A DNA stretch of 64,000 nucleotides, from assembly GCA_963745665.1 (NCBI GenBank), contig CAVUYE010000001.1, forward strand, positions 372,001-436,000, read 5' to 3'. The translations under genes and the position numbers were made by a program. Below are positions 8,918 to 16,942 of this stretch, one piece after another (positions within the stretch are counted from its first letter, which is position 1; each line of letters opens with the position of its first letter). Below the pieces are notes generated by a model. That model saw nothing but the letters and a program-made list of their open reading frames with translations, did no database searches and had not been told where the DNA came from. Source of the stretch: Bog-473 sp963745665. GTDB taxonomy: Bacteria; Actinomycetota; Acidimicrobiia; Acidimicrobiales; RAAP-2.

Positions 8918-9622
8918 CTACGACTGGACGGTGACGGGGAGGTCCGACTCCTCGTCCGCCGCGATCCTGCCGTCGCGCATGCGCACGATCCGCGCGGCCG
9001 CGGACGCGACGCCGGCATCGTGGGTGACGAGGATGATGGTCTGTCCTCCGGCGTGCAGGCGGCTGAGCAACTCGATGACCTCCTGGCCACCTTCGGAGTC
9101 CAAGGCGCCCGTTGGCTCGTCGGCCAGCAACAACGTCGGCTCGTTGGCCAAGGCGCGCGCAATGGCCAGTCGTTGCCGCTGCCCACCCGAGAGCATGCCC
9201 GGTACCGTTCCGGCTTTGTCGCCGATCCCGAGCAGGTCGAGAAGGTCGCGGGCACGGGTTTCTGCCATCTTGCGCTTCCGTCCGGCGATCACCGCGGGCA
9301 GCGCGACATTCTCGAGCACAGTCATGCCCTCGAGGAGATTGAAGAACTGGAAGACGATCCCGATGTGGCGTCGACGGAGCTGTGACAACTCGTCCTCGGT
9401 ACGTCCGGTGACGAGCTCGCCGGCGACGGTGATCGTCCCCTCGTCGGCCACATCGAGGCCCGCAATCAGGTTGAGCAGCGTCGACTTGCCGCAGCCCGAA
9501 GGGCCCATCAGCGCCACGAAGTCACCGGACGGGACCACCAGGTTGGCGCCCCGCAGTGCCCGCACCGGGGCATTCTCGGCCTCGAACGTCTTCCGGACTT
9601 TGTCTGCCACCAAGGCGTCCAT
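8918..9622 (-). CDS. ABC transporter ATP-binding protein (MacB/LolD type)
   Basis: Nucleotide-binding subunit of 234 residues. Walker A is GPSGCGKST near residue 40, the Q-loop lies in FQFFNLL, the signature is LSGGQRQRLAIARALA, Walker B is LLLADEPTGALD, and the H-loop is in VTHDAG. The TGALDSE form after Walker B is typical of ATPases that work with FtsX/MacB-type permeases. It is the only ATPase gene in the district, so it probably drives both permeases (2872-5445 and 14433-16925). The upstream cyclase-regulator stops one base before this start and the kinase begins ten bases after its stop, so transport and signalling genes are co-transcribed, as in Bce-like modules. Confidence 0.95.
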   Translation of the reverse strand: MDALVADKVRKTFEAENAPVRALRGANLVVPSGDFVALMGPSGCGKSTLLNLIAGLDVADEGTITVAGELVTGRTEDELSQLRRRHIGIVFQFFNLLEGMTVLENVALPAVIAGRKRKMAETRARDLLDLLGIGDKAGTVPGMLSGGQRQRLAIARALANEPTLLLADEPTGALDSEGGQEVIELLSRLHAGGQTIILVTHDAGVASAAARIVRMRDGRIAADEESDLPVTVQS

Positions 9623-9623
9623 G

Positions 9624-10973
9624 TCAGGTTCCTTCTTTCACGGGGACATCGCCGGACCGGCATCCGTCCTCCACCAGTTTGTATGCGATGACGGGAGTAT
9701 CGCGTCCCTTGACCAGTTGGGGCGGGAGCGCCACCGTCTCCCGGGCGACCTCCCAGGCGTCAACCGTGCCCTGGGAGACCACGATCTCACCTGCATCGGC
9801 GAGCTGCTGGAGCCGCTGGGACATGTTGACCGTGTCGCCGACCAGGGTGTACTCCAACCGCTCCTCGGAACCGAGAAGGGCAGCAGCGGCCTCCCCGGTC
9901 GAGAGGCCCAGCCCGAGGCCGAACGGCGGCAATCCCTCCTCCTCCCATCGGCAGTTGATGGTCGACTGCTTCTCGTGCATGGCCAACGCCGCCAGCACGG
10001 CGCGGTCGGCGTGGTCCACCTGCTCGAAGGGTGCGCCGAACACGGCCATCACCGCATCCCCGACGAACTGCATGACGGTCCCGTTCTCACCGAGGATGGC
10101 GTCGTTCATGGCGGCGCGGTGGGTGTTGAGCTGTCCGGCCAGCTGACTCGGGTCAGCATGCTCAGCGATGGTGGAATAGGAGCGGATGTCGCTCATCAGG
10201 ACCGTGACGGTGACCCGTTCGGTCTCACCGATCCGACGTCCGTCCCGACGGAGCTTCTCGGCCAGCCCGCCGGGAAGGAGACGCGACAACGTCTCTCCCT
10301 GCTCCTCGCGGTCCACGATCGCCTTGTGCAGAAGCCTCAGGCGCTGCAATGCGCCCTCGGTGCCGGCAGAGACGCCCTCGGCCAGCTTGACGAAGACCGC
10401 CTCGACCTCGGCGTCGACTGCCTCGGGCGGAAGTCGCTTGGCCGCCGCGATCGCCTTGATCGGCTTGCCCTCGGCCACCATGCCGAGGAGCTCTTCCTCG
10501 GGGGGTGACAGCCCGCCGTTCACGGTCATCGGGCGCAAGAGCGCGTCGACGATTGCCGGGTCGAGCGCGTTCCCGCCACTGGCGACGGAACGGATCGCAT
10601 CCACCAACTGGTCCCCCTGCGCGATGTGATCCTTCAGGAGATAGCCGTAGCCGGCTGAGCCCTCCGCCAACAAGGACACCGCATATTCGGGGTCGTCATA
10701 CTGCGAGAGGATCACGACACCAGTGCCAGGATGCCGCTTACGCACTTCTTTGGCAGCGTCGATGCCCTCGCGGTTGAACGCGGGAGGCATCCGGATGTCG
10801 GTGACGAGGACCTGTGGCTGCAACGATGTGGCTCCGTCGACGACCTCGTCGTAGTCCGCCCCCACCCCGACAATCCGCAGGTCCTTGTGCCGCTCAATGA
10901 GGGCCTTCACGCCTTCGCGGACGATGAGGTTGTCATCGGCCAGGAACACCGAGATCGTGCCGGGGTCATCCAC
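9624..10973 (-). CDS. Response regulator fused to LuxR-like HTH and class III nucleotidyl cyclase
   Basis: Three-part protein of 449 residues. The receiver (about 7-125) has DD at 13-14, phospho-acceptor Asp59 in VTDIRMPP and Lys in YLLKDH. A LuxR-like segment (about 150-200, LSPPEEELLGMVAEGKPIKAIAA) aligns by eye with the helix-turn-helix of 5601-6275 but lacks its basic recognition helix. The cyclase domain (about 245-430) has both metal-binding aspartates (LMSDIRSYS and FVGDAVMAVFG) and the Asn of GDTVNMSQRL. Where many adenylyl cyclases have a Lys before the second Asp motif there is Gln (VMQFVGD), so ATP versus GTP preference is open. Start: GTG at 10973 with GGGAGAA eight bases upstream. 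First gene of the operon with the ATPase and the kinase. Confidence 0.88.
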   Translation of the reverse strand: MDDPGTISVFLADDNLIVREGVKALIERHKDLRIVGVGADYDEVVDGATSLQPQVLVTDIRMPPAFNREGIDAAKEVRKRHPGTGVVILSQYDDPEYAVSLLAEGSAGYGYLLKDHIAQGDQLVDAIRSVASGGNALDPAIVDALLRPMTVNGGLSPPEEELLGMVAEGKPIKAIAAAKRLPPEAVDAEVEAVFVKLAEGVSAGTEGALQRLRLLHKAIVDREEQGETLSRLLPGGLAEKLRRDGRRIGETERVTVTVLMSDIRSYSTIAEHADPSQLAGQLNTHRAAMNDAILGENGTVMQFVGDAVMAVFGAPFEQVDHADRAVLAALAMHEKQSTINCRWEEEGLPPFGLGLGLSTGEAAAALLGSEERLEYTLVGDTVNMSQRLQQLADAGEIVVSQGTVDAWEVARETVALPPQLVKGRDTPVIAYKLVEDGCRSGDVPVKEGT

Positions 10974-11010
10974 GGGTCTAGTTCTCCCACAAGGCCGGGA
11001 GCACGAACAG

Positions 11011-11049
11011 GTGGGGACCATCCCACAGCTGGTGGTGCTAGGCACACCA
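11011..11049. promoter_or_regulatory. Paired inverted repeats between cyclase and cNMP-binding genes
   Basis: The 132-base gap between divergent starts (10973 and 11106) holds two weak dyads: GTGGG-N6-CCCAC at 11011-11026 and TGGTG-N10-CACCA at 11030-11049, the latter centred on CTAG. They resemble in composition, but not in spacing, the GGTGNCACC elements at 5515-5556 and 6271-6308. A control function is possible. The arms are only five bases long. Confidence 0.3.
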
Positions 11050-11105
11050 TGCGACGCCTGTCAGCACACTCGTCAGGGCGGATCCACGGGTAGAGGCTGG
11101 TCCGT

Positions 11106-12125
11106 ATGAGCACAGAAGGGCTGACCCGCCACACCGGTCTCGTCACCTCGCTCTCCTGGATCCCCACCGAGGCGATTCAGGGCGCCCAGCGTTTGGCGTT
11201 CGACTCGGGCATCACGCACTACGACCCGCCTCCGCCGACTGAGCACATGGACGTCGAGCGACTCCGGGACGAGGACCGTTTCCGCTTTGCCAACGAGCTC
11301 AGGGCCTTTGCCACGGTCGACCGCGGACGGATTGTGGACTGCGGGTACGAAGGTGGGGGTCTCATGGGCACCACGCTGGTCAACCTCGGGGCGGTGCGCC
11401 ACCGCTTCCAAGCAGTGCAACTGCCCGACATTCAGCGCCCGCCCGAGCAAGGCGATGGCTGGGTCACGTTCGTCCAGACCTGCGGCGGTCGCACCGGGAT
11501 CCCGGCGCCGCGTCGGGTGCGGCGACGCCCCTTCGTCCAGTGGCAGGCGCCACTGGTGTGGACCACGCTGTCGTTGACGCTGCACGCTGATGGTCGGTCG
11601 GAGCACGCGCTCATTGGCGCCAGTCGATTCCCTCGCCACTGGGTCTACGGGGCCGACCAAGCGCTCTCGCACAAATCCGGCCTCACCGACTTCAAGGACT
11701 GGTACCGCAAGTCCTTCGGCAAGCACAGCCCCTGGGGGGACGAGGACTCCGAGGCGCTGGTCGCCGCCGTCGAGTCGGCACTCGAGACGTCCTTGTCGGC
11801 GCAGCTGATGCAGGGTGGCGGCAAGCGCCGGATCGAGCGCTTCCCGGCCGGCACGGCCCTGTTCAGCGAAGGCGAGCCGGGCACCGAGGTTCTCCTTGTT
11901 CTCGACGGCATCGTCCGCGTCGAGCGGGGCGGGGAGCGGCTGGCCGAGTACGGGCCGGGCGCGCTGCTCGGCGAGCGGGCGCACCTGGAGGGTGGCGTCC
12001 GCACCTCCAGCAACATCGCAGTGACACCCTGTCGCGTTGCCCTTTTCGACGCCGCTCTGATCGAGCGCTCGCATCTGGAGGAGCTCTCCGCGGGGCACCG
12101 CCGCGAGGACCGAGCGCGAGACTGA
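11106..12125 (+). CDS. Cyclic-nucleotide-binding protein with uncharacterised N-terminal domain
   Basis: Protein of 339 residues. The C-terminal part (about 240-325) is a cNMP-binding beta-roll: RIERFPAGTALFSEGEPG, then LLVLDGIVRVERGG, and a phosphate-binding cassette LGERAHLEGGVRTS with the Glu and Arg that hold the cyclic phosphate. Residues 1-230 match no family I know; they include YGADQALSHKSGLTDFKDWY. No helix-turn-helix follows, so it is not a CRP-type transcription factor. It is divergent from the cyclase fusion at 9624-10973 and four bases ahead of an MBL hydrolase. It is the natural candidate for the reader of the cyclase product, though no experiment can be cited. Confidence 0.8.
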   Translation: MSTEGLTRHTGLVTSLSWIPTEAIQGAQRLAFDSGITHYDPPPPTEHMDVERLRDEDRFRFANELRAFATVDRGRIVDCGYEGGGLMGTTLVNLGAVRHRFQAVQLPDIQRPPEQGDGWVTFVQTCGGRTGIPAPRRVRRRPFVQWQAPLVWTTLSLTLHADGRSEHALIGASRFPRHWVYGADQALSHKSGLTDFKDWYRKSFGKHSPWGDEDSEALVAAVESALETSLSAQLMQGGGKRRIERFPAGTALFSEGEPGTEVLLVLDGIVRVERGGERLAEYGPGALLGERAHLEGGVRTSSNIAVTPCRVALFDAALIERSHLEELSAGHRREDRARD

Positions 12126-12129
12126 ACGA

Positions 12130-12981
12130 GTGCGTGTCACATTCTGCGGGACCCGGGGATCGACGCCCGCACCCGGTCTCGACTATGTCCGCTACGGCGG
12201 CAACACCTCATGCGTGGCGCTGTCGCACGACGGCGAAGGCCCGGCGCACCGACCGACACTGTTGCTCGACGCCGGGACCGGTCTCCGGCGACTCTCCGGG
12301 CTGCTCGGCGACATCCCCTTCCAGGGCACCCTCCTCCTGACCCATCTGCACTGGGACCACGTGCAGGGCCTGCCCTTCTTCCGGTCCGGTGACCGCGAAG
12401 GCGCGCGCGTGCGCATGTTGTTGCCGGATCAGGGTGACCAAGCGGATGCGGAGGCGGTCCTGGCGCGCATGATGTCGCCGCCCTTCTTTCCTATCGAGCC
12501 TTCGGCGCTGCGCGGGGACTGGCAGTTCGGCTACCTTCCTCACGAGAACTTCATGGCAGAGGGCTTCAGTGTGCTCGCGGTCGACGTCCCCCACAAGGGT
12601 GGGCACACCGTCGGCTTTCGGATAAGCGACGGACACTCGTCGGTTGCCTACATCCCGGACCACTGCCCGACCGCTTCGGGCCCGGGACCCGAAGGCATCG
12701 GTGAGTATCACGAGTCGGCACTGCAGCTGGCCCGCGACGTCGATCTCCTGATCCACGATGCCCACCTCCGGGCCGAGGAGGTGGAGGCGGAAGGATCGTT
12801 CGGCCATGCCGCCGCCGAGTACGCCGTGCGCCTGGGCACCATGGCCGGGGCGCGCCGAATCGCACTCTTCCATCACCGGCCCGAGCGCAGCGATGCGGAG
12901 ATCGAAGGGATGGTCTGCCGCTTTGCGGGAAACCCCGTGCCCGTCATGGGAGCCGCAGAGACGTTGAGCATGCGGTTGTGA
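12130..12981 (+). CDS. MBL-fold metallo-hydrolase
   Basis: Metallo-beta-lactamase-fold hydrolase of 283 residues. The metal ligands are visible in order: HLHWDH (the HxHxDH box), a His in PHKGGHTVGF, Asp in YIPDHCP and IHDAHL, and a late His in LFHHRPERSD. The N-terminus FCGTRGSTPAPG followed by YGGNTSCV is typical of a group of stand-alone MBL hydrolases related to phosphodiesterases, not of antibiotic lactamases. It starts with GTG at 12130, four bases after the cNMP-binding gene, so the two are probably one operon. A role in breaking down a cyclic nucleotide would fit the context but is inference. Confidence 0.85.
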   Translation: MRVTFCGTRGSTPAPGLDYVRYGGNTSCVALSHDGEGPAHRPTLLLDAGTGLRRLSGLLGDIPFQGTLLLTHLHWDHVQGLPFFRSGDREGARVRMLLPDQGDQADAEAVLARMMSPPFFPIEPSALRGDWQFGYLPHENFMAEGFSVLAVDVPHKGGHTVGFRISDGHSSVAYIPDHCPTASGPGPEGIGEYHESALQLARDVDLLIHDAHLRAEEVEAEGSFGHAAAEYAVRLGTMAGARRIALFHHRPERSDAEIEGMVCRFAGNPVPVMGAAETLSMRL

Positions 12982-12988
12982 TCCTCCG

Positions 12989-14428
12989 GTGAGGGACCCA
13001 GACGCCGTCGTCGTGGGCGCCGGGCCCAACGGACTGGTGGCGGCGCTCCTGTTGGCCCGCGCCGGACTGGCGGTCGACGTGTACGAGGCCGCGGACGAAC
13101 CCGGCGGGGGCTGCCGCACCGCGGCACTGACACTGCCCGGCTTCCGGCACGATGTGTGCTCGGCCGTGCACCCGCTACTCCTGGCTTCTCCGGCCTTTCG
13201 TGACATCGACCTGGCGGCTCACGGGGTGCGGCTGCTCACGCCCCCGTTCGCATTCGCCCATCCGCTCGACGGGAACCGCGCCGTCGCCGTCGGGCCCGAC
13301 GTCACTGACGTGGCCGACTCCCTCGGACCGGACGGCTACACCTACACGCAGCTCTACGCCCCTCTCGTGAGGGATCTGGACAAGCTGCTCCCGGCCTTTC
13401 TGGGCTCCATGCGGGACGTGCCCCCGCACCCCCTCAGGGCAGCCGGCTTTGCGCTGCGGGGACTCCAGTCGGCGCAGCAACTGGCCCGGCGCTTCCAGAC
13501 CGACGAGGGCCGGGCCCTGGTGGCCGGCACCGCCGCCCACTCCATGCTGCCGCTCACGGCACCGCTCTCCGGCGTGTTCCCCCGGCTCTTCACCGCGCTG
13601 GCGCACCGCTTGGGCTGGCCCGTGGTGGCAGGTGGCAGCGTCGCCATCGTCGATGCGCTCGTCGCCGAGCTCACGGCCGCGGGCGGGCGGATAGAGACGG
13701 GCCACCTGGTGAAGAGGCTGGACGAACTGCCCCCGGCCCGCGCCGTCGTGCTCGACGTCACCCCACGCCAGCTCATCCACCTGGGAGGCGATGCTCTCCC
13801 GTCGGGTTATCGCCGCGCGCTCGCCCGTTACCGCTACGGGCCCGGAGTGTGCAAGGTCGACTGGGCCTTGCGCGGGCCGGTCCCATGGCGGGCCGCGAGC
13901 TGCCACCAGGCCGCCACGCTCCACGTCGGCGGGACCTTCGAGGAGATCGCCCGGAGTGAGGCGGACGTCAACGCCGGTCGGCATCCGGACCGCCCCTACT
14001 GCCTCGTCACGCAGCCCTGCGTCGTGGACGCTGGCCGGGCACCGGCAGGCCAACACACCTTGTGGGCCTACTGCCATGTGCCCAACGGCTCACCGGTGGA
14101 CATGACCGAACGCATCGAGGCGCAAATCGAGCGGTTCGCGCCGGGGTTCCGCGATCTGATCCTGGCGCGCTCGAGCTTCACGGCCGTGGACGCCGAGGAG
14201 CACAACCCGAGCTACGTCGGTGGCGACATCAACGCCGGCGCCGCCACCCTGCGTCAAATGATCCTCCGGCCCACGGCGCGGTGGAACCCGTACCGCACCG
14301 CCCTGAAGGGGGTCTACCTGTGCTCGGCCGCCACGCCACCCGGCGGAGGCGTGCACGGCATGTGCGGGGTCGGGGCCGCCCGTGCCGCGTTGCACGACCT
14401 CGGCTTCGACCGATCGAACGCAGCATGA
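12989..14428 (+). CDS. CrtI-like FAD-dependent oxidoreductase/phytoene desaturase family
   Basis: FAD enzyme of 479 residues in the phytoene desaturase/amine oxidase-like group. The dinucleotide-binding motif is VVGAGPNGLVAALLLARAG at the N-terminus, followed by YEAADEPGGGCRT. The C-terminus has the second FAD-contact region YLCSAATPPGGGVHGMCG. Family members desaturate or isomerise polyenes, or oxidise other lipids; the substrate here is unknown and no carotenoid genes are nearby. The GTG start lies seven bases after the MBL gene and the stop four bases before the permease start, so these genes are one operon. Confidence 0.85.
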   Translation: MRDPDAVVVGAGPNGLVAALLLARAGLAVDVYEAADEPGGGCRTAALTLPGFRHDVCSAVHPLLLASPAFRDIDLAAHGVRLLTPPFAFAHPLDGNRAVAVGPDVTDVADSLGPDGYTYTQLYAPLVRDLDKLLPAFLGSMRDVPPHPLRAAGFALRGLQSAQQLARRFQTDEGRALVAGTAAHSMLPLTAPLSGVFPRLFTALAHRLGWPVVAGGSVAIVDALVAELTAAGGRIETGHLVKRLDELPPARAVVLDVTPRQLIHLGGDALPSGYRRALARYRYGPGVCKVDWALRGPVPWRAASCHQAATLHVGGTFEEIARSEADVNAGRHPDRPYCLVTQPCVVDAGRAPAGQHTLWAYCHVPNGSPVDMTERIEAQIERFAPGFRDLILARSSFTAVDAEEHNPSYVGGDINAGAATLRQMILRPTARWNPYRTALKGVYLCSAATPPGGGVHGMCGVGAARAALHDLGFDRSNAA

Positions 14429-14432
14429 CCCG

Positions 14433-16925
14433 ATGAGGGAGGCCGCGTCGTACGCGTCGTACCGCCTCCGGGCGACCTTCGGCTCGGAGCTCTCCTCCTT
14501 CGTCTCCATCGTCCTGCTCGTCGGCGCGCTCGGAGGCCTGTCCATGGGAGCCATCGCCGCCGCCCGCAGCACCGAATCTTCCTTCTCCGACTACGTCGCG
14601 AGCGCCCACGTCCCGCAGCTCTTCGTCTTCGACGGTGTCATCAATCCCGGCATAGGACTCGATTCGGCCTACAACCCGACTCTCCTCGGGAAGCTGGCCC
14701 GCCTGCCCCACGTCGAGCGGGTCTCGACGACCGTCGAGCTGAACATGGGGACGCTGGACCACAAGGACCGGCCGATCGCGAGCACCTCATCGGTCCCCGC
14801 CGAAGCCAGCGTCAACGGGTTGGATCTCACGGTCGACCCCGTCTCCATCGCGCAGGGACGGATGCTCGACCCCCGGCGCGCCGACGAATTCGTGGTGGAC
14901 CAGGCCACCGCCAAGAGCCTCGGCTACCACGTCGGGGAGGAGATCCCCGTCGGGTGGCTGACCAACACGCAGGCCTATTCGGGCAACCTGAATCCGAACC
15001 AGCCCATTCCCGCCCCCCAGCGCGCCATGGTCAAGCTCGTCGGCATCTCGGGAGGTCAGGCCACCTCGCTGTTCCGGGACCAGGACGACGCCAACGGCAA
15101 TGCGATCATGCTGTTCTCGCCGGCGCTCACCAACAAGCTCCTGGCCTGCTGCAGCAACGACATGCTGAGCGCACTCACCCTCCAGGATGGGAACAGGTAC
15201 CTCGCCAGCACGGAGTCAGCCATTCGCCAGGAACTTCCCAAGGGTTTGCCCTTCGTCTACGTGCAGCTCGCAAGCCTTCAGGGCACCGCCAACGAGACGC
15301 TGCGCCCGGAAGCGATCGCCCTGGCGGTGTTCGGCGGCATCGCCGGTATCGCAACGCTCCTCGTCGCCGGGCAGGTCGTGAGTCGCCGGATCCGCTTCCG
15401 CGCCACGGACCTCGACATCGTCCGCGCCCTGGGCGCCGACCGATCGATGATCCTGTCGGACGACCTCGTCGGTACGTTCGGGGCGGTGCTGGCCGGCTCG
15501 CTCCTGGCGGGACTGGTGGCTCTCGCCTTGTCGCCCCTGGCGCCGCTCGGTCCGGTCCGGCCCTTCTTGCGCACCGAAATTCACGCCGACTGGACCGTTA
15601 TCGGCCTCGGAGTCGCCGCCCTGGTTCTCACACTCACCACCATCGCTGTCACGGTGGCGCTCGTCTCCCTCCCGGGACGGGCACGTAGCCGGGCGCAGCC
15701 GATCGCCTCTTCATGGGTGGCGACCGGAGCCATCCGGGCCGGGATGCCCCCGACCGCGGTCACCGGGGTCCGATTCGCGCTGGAGCCTGGGGCGGGGCGG
15801 ACCGCGGTGCCGGTGCGCTCGGCCATTCTGGGAGCCATTTTGGCCGTCACCGTCGTGGTCTCCACCGTCACCTTCGGGTCCAGCCTCAACACGCTGGTCT
15901 CTCACCCTTCGCTCTACGGCTGGAACTGGACCTACGACATGGACGGCGGCGGCGGGCTCGGCGACATCCCGGGCTCCGCTGCGGCAAAGCTGCTCGACGC
16001 CGATCCGCTCGTCGCCGCCTGGACGGGTGTCTCCTACTCGACGCTGCAGTTCGACGGCCTGAGCGAACCGGTCCTCGGGAGCACACCGGGAGCGGCGGTG
16101 GCACCGCCGCTCGTCAGCGGACACGGGCTCGACTCTCGGAACCAGGTCGTGCTGGGCGCCGCCACCCTGCGCCAACTGCACAAGCAGGTGGGCGACACGG
16201 TCGTGGTGCAGGCGCACGGCGGCCCGCCGGTGACGCTCGCCATCGTCGGAACGGCCACCCTGCCGCCGATCGGTGTGACGGGTTCCTCCCACCTCGAGAT
16301 GGGCACCGGCGCCATCCTCTCCTACACGTTGATCCCGCCGGCGGCACGAAACCTCTTCGCGGGCACGCCCGGCCCCAACGCCATCCTGGTCCGGATGAAG
16401 GGTGGAGCGAGCCCACGCGCGCTGCGGTCGCTGCAGGCCATCGGCGTCAAGCTCGACATCGAGGCCAACGGTGGATCCGTCCTGCCCGTCGACCGGCCGG
16501 CCGAGATCCTCAACTACGGATCCCTCGGCTCCACGCCCATGCTGCTCGGCACCGCCCTGGCCATCGGCGCGGCCACCGCACTCGGGATCACCTTGGTCGC
16601 TTCGGTCCGGCGCCGCCGGCGTGACCTGGCCATCCTCAAGACGCTCGGGTTCACCCGACGGCAGCTGGCGGGCGCCGTGGCCGTGCAAGCCGGGGTGGCC
16701 GCCCTCATCGGCTGCGTCGTGGGCATCCCGGCAGGCATTGCGTTGGGCCGCGTGCTCTGGGACCTCTTCGCCAACCAGATCAGCGCCGTCCCCCTGCCCA
16801 CCGTGCCGGCGGGCACTATCGCGGTGATCGGTTTCGTCGCCCTCGCGCTCGCCGTGCTCGTGGCGAGCATTCCCGGCCGCCTGGCGGCCCGCACACCGAC
16901 GTCCCGACTGCTGCGCGTCGAATAG
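14433..16925 (+). CDS. FtsX-like ABC transporter permease (copy 2)
   Basis: Permease of 830 residues with the architecture of 2872-5445: an N-terminal helix (FVSIVLLVGALGGLSMG), a first large extracellular domain, an FtsX module (VFGGIAGIATLLVAGQVVSRR, IVRALGADRSM), a second extracellular domain, and a C-terminal FtsX module (VASVRRRRRDLAILKTLGF). The conserved linker ALEPGAGRTAVPVRSAI and LYGWNWTYD match copy 1. The ATG at 14433 is four bases after the preceding stop; the frame is open upstream only as a shadow of that gene. No ATPase is encoded on this strand, so it probably shares the one at 8918-9622. The two copies may form a heterodimer or serve different cargo. Confidence 0.9.
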   Translation: MREAASYASYRLRATFGSELSSFVSIVLLVGALGGLSMGAIAAARSTESSFSDYVASAHVPQLFVFDGVINPGIGLDSAYNPTLLGKLARLPHVERVSTTVELNMGTLDHKDRPIASTSSVPAEASVNGLDLTVDPVSIAQGRMLDPRRADEFVVDQATAKSLGYHVGEEIPVGWLTNTQAYSGNLNPNQPIPAPQRAMVKLVGISGGQATSLFRDQDDANGNAIMLFSPALTNKLLACCSNDMLSALTLQDGNRYLASTESAIRQELPKGLPFVYVQLASLQGTANETLRPEAIALAVFGGIAGIATLLVAGQVVSRRIRFRATDLDIVRALGADRSMILSDDLVGTFGAVLAGSLLAGLVALALSPLAPLGPVRPFLRTEIHADWTVIGLGVAALVLTLTTIAVTVALVSLPGRARSRAQPIASSWVATGAIRAGMPPTAVTGVRFALEPGAGRTAVPVRSAILGAILAVTVVVSTVTFGSSLNTLVSHPSLYGWNWTYDMDGGGGLGDIPGSAAAKLLDADPLVAAWTGVSYSTLQFDGLSEPVLGSTPGAAVAPPLVSGHGLDSRNQVVLGAATLRQLHKQVGDTVVVQAHGGPPVTLAIVGTATLPPIGVTGSSHLEMGTGAILSYTLIPPAARNLFAGTPGPNAILVRMKGGASPRALRSLQAIGVKLDIEANGGSVLPVDRPAEILNYGSLGSTPMLLGTALAIGAATALGITLVASVRRRRRDLAILKTLGFTRRQLAGAVAVQAGVAALIGCVVGIPAGIALGRVLWDLFANQISAVPLPTVPAGTIAVIGFVALALAVLVASIPGRLAARTPTSRLLRVE

Positions 16926-16942
16926 CGCTGGCGGGCGCGCCC

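Noticed and set aside
7552..8934. A 460-codon plus-strand frame
   Set aside because: Antisense shadow of the histidine kinase. Its His/Gln/Asp/Gly-rich sequence has no domain.
8908..9255. N-terminal extension of the histidine kinase
   Set aside because: The extra 116 residues are the ABC ATPase gene read in another frame. The GTG at 8907 fits the kinase.
11011..11049. Further copies of the GGTGNCACC element at the cyclase promoter
   Set aside because: The arms GTGGG/CCCAC and TGGTG/CACCA have different spacing, so they were kept only as weak separate dyads.
12130..12981. Beta-lactamase resistance gene
   Set aside because: The MBL fold and HxHxDH box are shared by many hydrolases. The N-terminus and context fit a phosphodiesterase-like group.
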